From Perca fluviatilis (lineage: Eukaryota; Chordata; Actinopteri; Perciformes; Percidae): DNA of 64,000 nt. Under the pieces are notes generated by a model, which saw nothing but the letters and a program-made list of their open reading frames with translations, made no database searches and was not told where the DNA came from. The stretch is from assembly GCF_010015445.1 (NCBI RefSeq), contig NC_053122.1, forward strand, positions 36,903,513 to 36,967,512, read 5' to 3'. Positions 59,103-64,000 of the stretch are shown piece after piece. Position 1 is the stretch's first letter. Every line of letters starts with the position of its first letter. A program made the position numbers and the translations under genes.

Positions 59103-60240
59103 ATGTCTTGATTTCATAAGTCATCAGCTTTATGTAGCCTACAGCTTAATATTTCGCAGGATAAGGAGTCATATTGCTATACCACTCGATACCCGCATGT
59201 TAGTGTTCCATACATTCATGTGGCCTAAAAGGTGCACAACACCCAATACCTGAAAGCTCTAAATGCTTGATACATGTAGAGGTCCAGACTATGCTGAGGC
59301 AACATAACACTGGAACTGGCACTAATTCATCATATTCCTTCACCAAGTGGAAAGATGATTTATGATTAAAAGCATTTTGTGTCCCTTACTGTACAATTGC
59401 TGTTTGCTGCTGTCCCCTCTGGAAGAAGATGGATTATGAGAAACATTTAAAAGATGGATTTTGATAAATACCCTGTGGTGGTCTGGAAATATTCTCAAGT
59501 TATTTAAGGCGACGGCAGATATATTAGTGTAATATGTTTATCAGCCAGCGTGACGGTTGGCAGAGGAGACGTATTGTTTTCCTAGTGTGGCGTTCCTGAA
59601 CTAATGTTGCATGCACAGCAGAATCCTCTGAGGAAAAACAAATGTAATATAGTGAAGGGAGCTGAAATATAGCTGTTAGCAGCAAACAGTTTACCACAGT
59701 GGGACAATTGTATTGTTGGTAATATTCTGTGATTGAGGCATGCAACAAAACATTTCATGACTTGTCTCGGCAGACATTTCATGCTTAATCAATCAAATCT
59801 ATAAAAATGGATAAAAACGCAACATCGGCGATACATACTGAACAAACAGCACAGACATAACACCACTGCTGTCAGTCATACATGCACATATGCCCCCAAT
59901 CAAAAAAATTAATTGTTAAACCAAAAAGTATTAGTGAAAGGTTGATATACATATTATTTTTTTACAGAGCTACAGATTAAATGATAGTATGAGGGCAAAG
60001 TTAAGGTCATGAAGAGTTTTTAATATAGACATTTTGCGTTTTTTGTGTTAAATAGTTCTTTTCTGGTCAGTAAACACATATAGAGATAAAGCTTTTATTC
60101 TGAAGGATTTAAGCTGGAAGTCATCTATTTCGACCTCACTCAGACCGTCACCACGGTCTTACCTCGAATGATGCAATCCTTCAACCTATCCTCGAGATAT
60201 TATATCAACAAAGTCATGTGACTGACCTTAGGAGGCTGTT
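59103..60240 (+). other. intron sequence before the DIRS element
   Basis: No gene. The left border of the DIRS element is not sharply defined; a GACCGTCACCACGGTC palindrome lies at about 60143-60158. Confidence 0.45.
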
Positions 60241-60609
60241 GTTTGTTGCTTACTGATCTTTACTGATTTTTTCTGTTTCAATTAGTGCTGTTAACTTGTG
60301 TTCCCCGTTTTCCCTGTTGGTGCCTCGGGTCGACTTGTTTGTGGTTTTTCTTTCCCTGTTTGTAAGATACATTGGGAATTTGAGTTTCTCATTTAATGAG
60401 ACTGCTTAGTTTGCAGCTAGCCTACTTAGTTAATTGAAACATACTGTGTGTGTATTGCCCTTAGTCCCTGTTCGCAGTGTCTGGGTACCTGATTTCCTCC
60501 CTCTTTTTTGCCGTTGAGAAGTGTGTTGCATTTCTTTTCTGCTCTACTTTTAAGTTTTTTGTTACCCTTTTTCCAGCTATCCGTAGCTGTTAGGCTTTAG
60601 GTTTGTTTT

Positions 60610-62157
60610 TTGTTCTCAAAAATTACGCATAACAAAGTGACGGCGTCATACTCGTGCCATTGTTGCCGGGGAGTCATGGCTGCCCGTGATGGTCATTGTG
60701 AATGTCCCTCTTGTTTGGGTGTGGCTCATTTATTGGAGGACATTGAGAACCGAGCGCATCCTGAGAGCCCGATGTGCAGAGAAATCTGTTCAGGCTTCAG
60801 CAGTGCAGCCTTCACAGGATGACGTGGGACACAGAAGCGCAGATGTGAGCACTCTCCTGACCATAGACAGGGGCAGGGCTTGGGTGCACAATATGTTCCC
60901 CGACCTTCTCATAGCTCGATTCGGTCCACGAGGGTTCTGGGTGACCAGTATCAGCAACTGGACTCTCTGTCACAGATCCTGACTGCCTGTTTGTCTGATA
61001 GGTTAGGTAAGATTGAGGCTCAGCGTTCTGTGGCGAGAACCATGTCAGAGCCAGGACCCTCAAGGGATTCCTCCCCTGACGGGTTGCCCTCCTATCAGCA
61101 GGATGATTGTGATCACCCTGACACCCTCTCCCTTAATGCCCCGGCCTCCCCTTTTGGGAGTAGTGGGCAGGCTGAGGATGTAGCTTAGTCTGAACAGTTT
61201 GACTCCTCGCGGTTTGGTGGGCTGTCCATTTTGTCCAACACAGGTGACAGTGAGCCCTCACCCATTGATATTATCTCCAAGGTCATGAGTTCGTCAAAAA
61301 TTGTGGGTCTTGATGTTCCGACTGTGCCCCCTGCTCCGGTGGATGGAGTGTGGGCGGGCATCTCCCAGTCCCAGCAATTGGTGTTGGTTCCTGTGGCTGG
61401 GGATTATTTGCAGATGCTCAGAAAGGCATGGAGCACCCTTAGTGGGGCCCCTCAATTCAATGCAGGCTGCCGGAGATTGGCTAAAGTACAATATGCTCCC
61501 GGCACTGGTATGGGGGCTATGCCTCCCGTTGAATGGGAAATGGCGGCTTTGACGTCTCTGGGTCCGGAGCGTGTGACACTTACTCTACGCTGTCCGGTTA
61601 AAGAGTGCGATAAGACTGACTGTCTGGTGTGTCGGACCTACAATGCAGCCACACGAGTGGCTCGTTCTGGTAACGCGCTTGCCATTTTGTTGGCGGCCCT
61701 TAGGAAGACTGTCAATCAGGGATACCATGAATTTCATAGATTCTGCCCTTGTTACCCATTCTCAGCTAACAAGAGACATTGGGTCTACTATGTCATCGGC
61801 CGTGATGTCACAGCAGCAGGTTTGGTTAGCGCAAACGTCTCTGCCGGAGTATATCCGGAAAGACCTTGTGAATATGCCGATTGTTCCAGGGCAGGTTTTT
61901 ATAAAACTAGGTATTGTGTCCAACGCACTTTTGGCAGAGCTGCTGTTGCCAGGTATAAGCTCAGGGGATCCCAGCCTCCGCAAAAACCCGCTTGGCGGTA
62001 TGGCAGGCAGCAGAATGTGGCATTCTCGCCCCCTGATGGTGGTTACAGACAGCCATCCCAACACCGGAAAGGGTTTCGGCTCCACCCCCAGCCAGAGGTG
62101 CACCCCCAGCGGAAACGCCCCCTCCCCCCCCAGAGGTTCAGGGCCTCATGGGGGTAA
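60610..62157 (+). pseudogene. DIRS ORF1 (gag-like), broken
   Basis: The N-terminal piece (60610-60822) has a Cys-rich motif CHCCRGVMAARDGHCECPSC typical of vertebrate DIRS ORF1, the nucleocapsid-like protein. Further pieces are 60880-61188 and 61231 to about 61720 (PPVEWEMAALTSLGPERVTL). A frame change then follows, because the 61643-62164 frame carries the expected continuation (FIDSALVTHSQLTRD, PLGGMAGSRMWHS). A TAG at 61186-61188 and at least two frameshifts are present. Confidence 0.72.
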
Positions 62158-62264
62158 CCTTTAGAGGTATGGGGGTAGTCGCTGGAACTCATCCCTATGC
62201 CTGGACATCTGGGTGAGAATAGTTTCAGACCCATGGGTACTGGCTACTGTATCAAACAGAGAAA

Positions 62265-63515
62265 AGGAGATTTTGATCCTTCTGCAGAAGGATGCAATCG
62301 TGAAAGTCGATCCTAGAAAACAGCTCGCTGGCTTTTATTCCACGTATTTCGTATGCGCCCCATCTTGGACCTAAGGCGGTTAAACACCTTCATGAAGGTT
62401 CTGCCTTTCAAAATGCTGAACACAAGTCAGTTCTTGGAATCCATAGAAAGAGGAGAGTGGTTCACCTCCATAGATCTGAAGGATGCATACTTTCACATGC
62501 CCATCTGCCCAGACCACTGGCCTTTCCTTCCAGGGACAAGTGTTTGGCCTGTCCCTCTCCCCAAGGGTGTTTACCCGGGTGGTAGGAGCTGCCTTGTCTC
62601 CACTTCTACTGTCAAGGGATGAAAGTCCTTCCTTATTTGGACGACTGAGTGGTTTGTGCTCTGTCTCTGAGCCAAGTCGCAGAGGACAAGAAGACACTTG
62701 TCTCATATGTCCAGTCCCTGGGTTTCGCAGTGAATGTGAAAAAAAACAACCTCGAGCCGAGGCAGCAGGCAGTCTTTGTGGGTCTTTGCCTGAATTCTCT
62801 GAAGTCATACTGTCGGCATCTCTCACTGCTCTGAGGGTGCAGTCAATCCTGACCCTCCTGGACCAATTTCAGCTGGGCAGGCAGGTGGAGTTGGTTCAGT
62901 TTCAGAGGCTGCTGGGCATGATTTCAGCTGCAGTAGCTGTTGTTCCCTTGGGCCTTCTTAGGGCTCACCTGCTGCAGAGATGGCTGAATGCCTTCAAACT
63001 CCACCCGAAGTTGGACAGGCATGTGAAGCTTCGTGTGTCGCGTGCATGCCTTCAAGCTCGGCATCCGTGGCGGGACCAGGCGCTTTTCCTCCAAAGAGTC
63101 CCCCTCAGTAACATTTCTTCACGACGGGCTGTGGTGACGACAGATGCCTCCCTGACCGGTTGGGAGCAGTCTGGGAAGGCAGGATGGTGCGAGGTGTGTG
63201 CGAACCCCCTTGGGGGGAGGCACACATCAATGTTTTGGAGTTGAGGGCGGTTCACCTTTGAAAGCTCTCCTCCCTTTTATTCAGAACAGGCATGTCCTGG
63301 TGAGAACAGACAGTTCCTGCACTGTGTATCACATAAATCACCAGGGAGGCACCAGGTCTCTGCGCTGCCTCCAGGTAGCACAGGAACTCCTGTTTTGGGC
63401 TTTTCGGCATCTGGTTTCGCTCAGGGCGATTTACATTCCAGGAACCGGGCAGCGGACTTCCTGTCCAGGAATGGTCCTCCCCCAGGAGAGTGGAGACTCC
63501 ATCCAGAAGTTGTAG
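62265..63515 (+). pseudogene. DIRS reverse transcriptase/RNase H, broken
   Basis: Recognisable parts: KEILILLQKDAIVKVDP (from about 62262), RPILDLRRLN (62353 onward), WFTSIDLKDAYFHMPI, then GQVFGLSLSPRVFTRVV in another frame, and the catalytic PYLDD (62631-62645). The codon after YLDD is TGA (62646-62648) where a Trp is usual. The thumb and RNase H follow: FQRLLGMISAAVAVVPLGLL, VVTTDASLTGW (first RNase H acid), VLVRTDSSCTVYHINHQGG. At least four frame changes occur. Inactive. Confidence 0.78.
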
Positions 63516-63559
63516 CCCTCCTGTGAACTTGGTTCGGCTTGGCACGGAACGATCTGTTT

Positions 63560-64000
63560 GCATCAGCAGAGACTACTCACTGCAGGATGGTTCTCCCTGT
63601 TGGGTCAGGGAGGTCCCCTGGGTCTGGATGCAGAGTGGCCGGAAGGATCATTGTATGCTTTTCCTCCTTTCCCTCTGCTTCCCCAGGTTCTCCACAGGGT
63701 CGCCATAGGCCATTACAAGGTGCTGCTGATAGCTCCTCGATGGCCAAGGAGGCATGGTTTCCGGCGCTCCTTCGCTTGGTTTACGGGGAGCCTTGGGCCC
63801 TGCCGGTCAGAGTGGCCTGCTTTCTCAGGCGGAGGGACAAATATGGCACCCGCTCTGGGCTTGGCTCCCTCTCTCAGGGACTAGATGAGGTGGTCCTGCA
63901 CACTATAGGTAATGCCAGGGCTCCCTCCACTCATTCTAACTATGCACAGAAGTGGAGGGTATTCTCGGGATGGTGTCGCAGTAGGCAGGAGGATCCAGCC
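63560..64000 (+). pseudogene. DIRS linker and start of tyrosine recombinase, truncated by window
   Basis: After the RNase H the frame passes through a linker rich in Pro/Arg (APRWPRRHG near 63735) into a segment reading NARAPS and, slightly later, NYAQKWRVFSGWC (about 63935-63975). That is the N-terminal SAM-like DNA-binding part of DIRS recombinases. The catalytic Arg/His/Tyr residues would lie beyond 64000. A TAG at 63882-63884 interrupts one frame. Confidence 0.6.

Larger units (their letters stand above)
60241..64000 (+). mobile_element. DIRS-type tyrosine-recombinase retrotransposon, cut by the window edge
   Basis: DIRS elements encode a gag-like ORF1, a reverse transcriptase/RNase H and a tyrosine recombinase instead of an integrase. 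Here the three parts occur in order on the plus strand, with the recombinase only begun at the edge. The 60241-60600 stretch should hold the left terminal repeat and promoter, but I could not verify its inverted partner, which would lie beyond the window. The composition is GC-richer than the surrounding intron. All reading frames are broken. Confidence 0.8.

Overview
The window looks like teleost fish nuclear DNA, probably from a percomorph-type genome. It is AT-rich, has no operons, and is packed with fish-type transposons: hAT MITEs with 8-bp target duplications, Tc1/IS630 elements, L2, L1 and Jockey/CR1-like LINEs, a DIRS element, a P-element derivative and TTAA-flanked MITEs. I found no rRNA, tRNA gene, CRISPR array or bacterial feature. 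Only one host gene is supported: three plus-strand exons of a contactin-associated protein (CNTNAP/Caspr) gene at 25135-25245, 40749-40942 and 56416-56563. Joined in phase, they encode one F5/8C (discoidin) domain of about 150 residues, bracketed by two cysteines. The two introns are each about 15.5 kb and are mostly transposon debris. The signal-peptide exon and all exons after the discoidin domain lie outside the window or were not recognised.

Layout. 1-5.6 kb: non-coding, with simple repeats, an unclassified dispersed repeat (second copy at 38.95 kb), a MITE at 3.3-3.9 kb and a precisely bounded hAT MITE at 4.36 kb. 5.7-13.5 kb: LINE territory, with a broken L2, then an L1-type ORF1 followed directly by a Jockey/CR1-like EN-RT. 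14.5-20.3 kb: a 2.4-kb hAT element with a broken transposase, a 0.95-kb hAT MITE, and a 1.2-kb P-element-like transposon that keeps a THAP-domain exon and sits at the centre of a long palindrome. 20.3-25 kb: mostly featureless, plus a hAT MITE. 25-40 kb (intron): a LINE 3' end, a TTAA foldback element split by a 1.9-kb solo-LTR-like insertion, a TTAA MITE and a 1.45-kb hAT element. 41-56 kb (intron): a Harbinger-like relic, a second TTAA MITE in opposite orientation, another hAT element, then a Tc1/IS630 cluster with an RG-rich, three-exon transposase, one copy inserted in a minus-strand L1. 56.6-60.2 kb: intron with two small hAT MITEs. 60.2-64 kb: a broken DIRS retrotransposon that runs off the right edge.

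The most interesting observations are: the (TG)15T4CAG acceptor of the third CNTNAP exon, which resembles the TG/T tract of human CFTR; the P-element insertion at the dyad of a palindrome; the nested solo LTR with an unusually long transcribed region; and the intron-containing RG-rich Tc1/IS630 family. All calls come from reading the sequence by eye and from family knowledge; no search was run.
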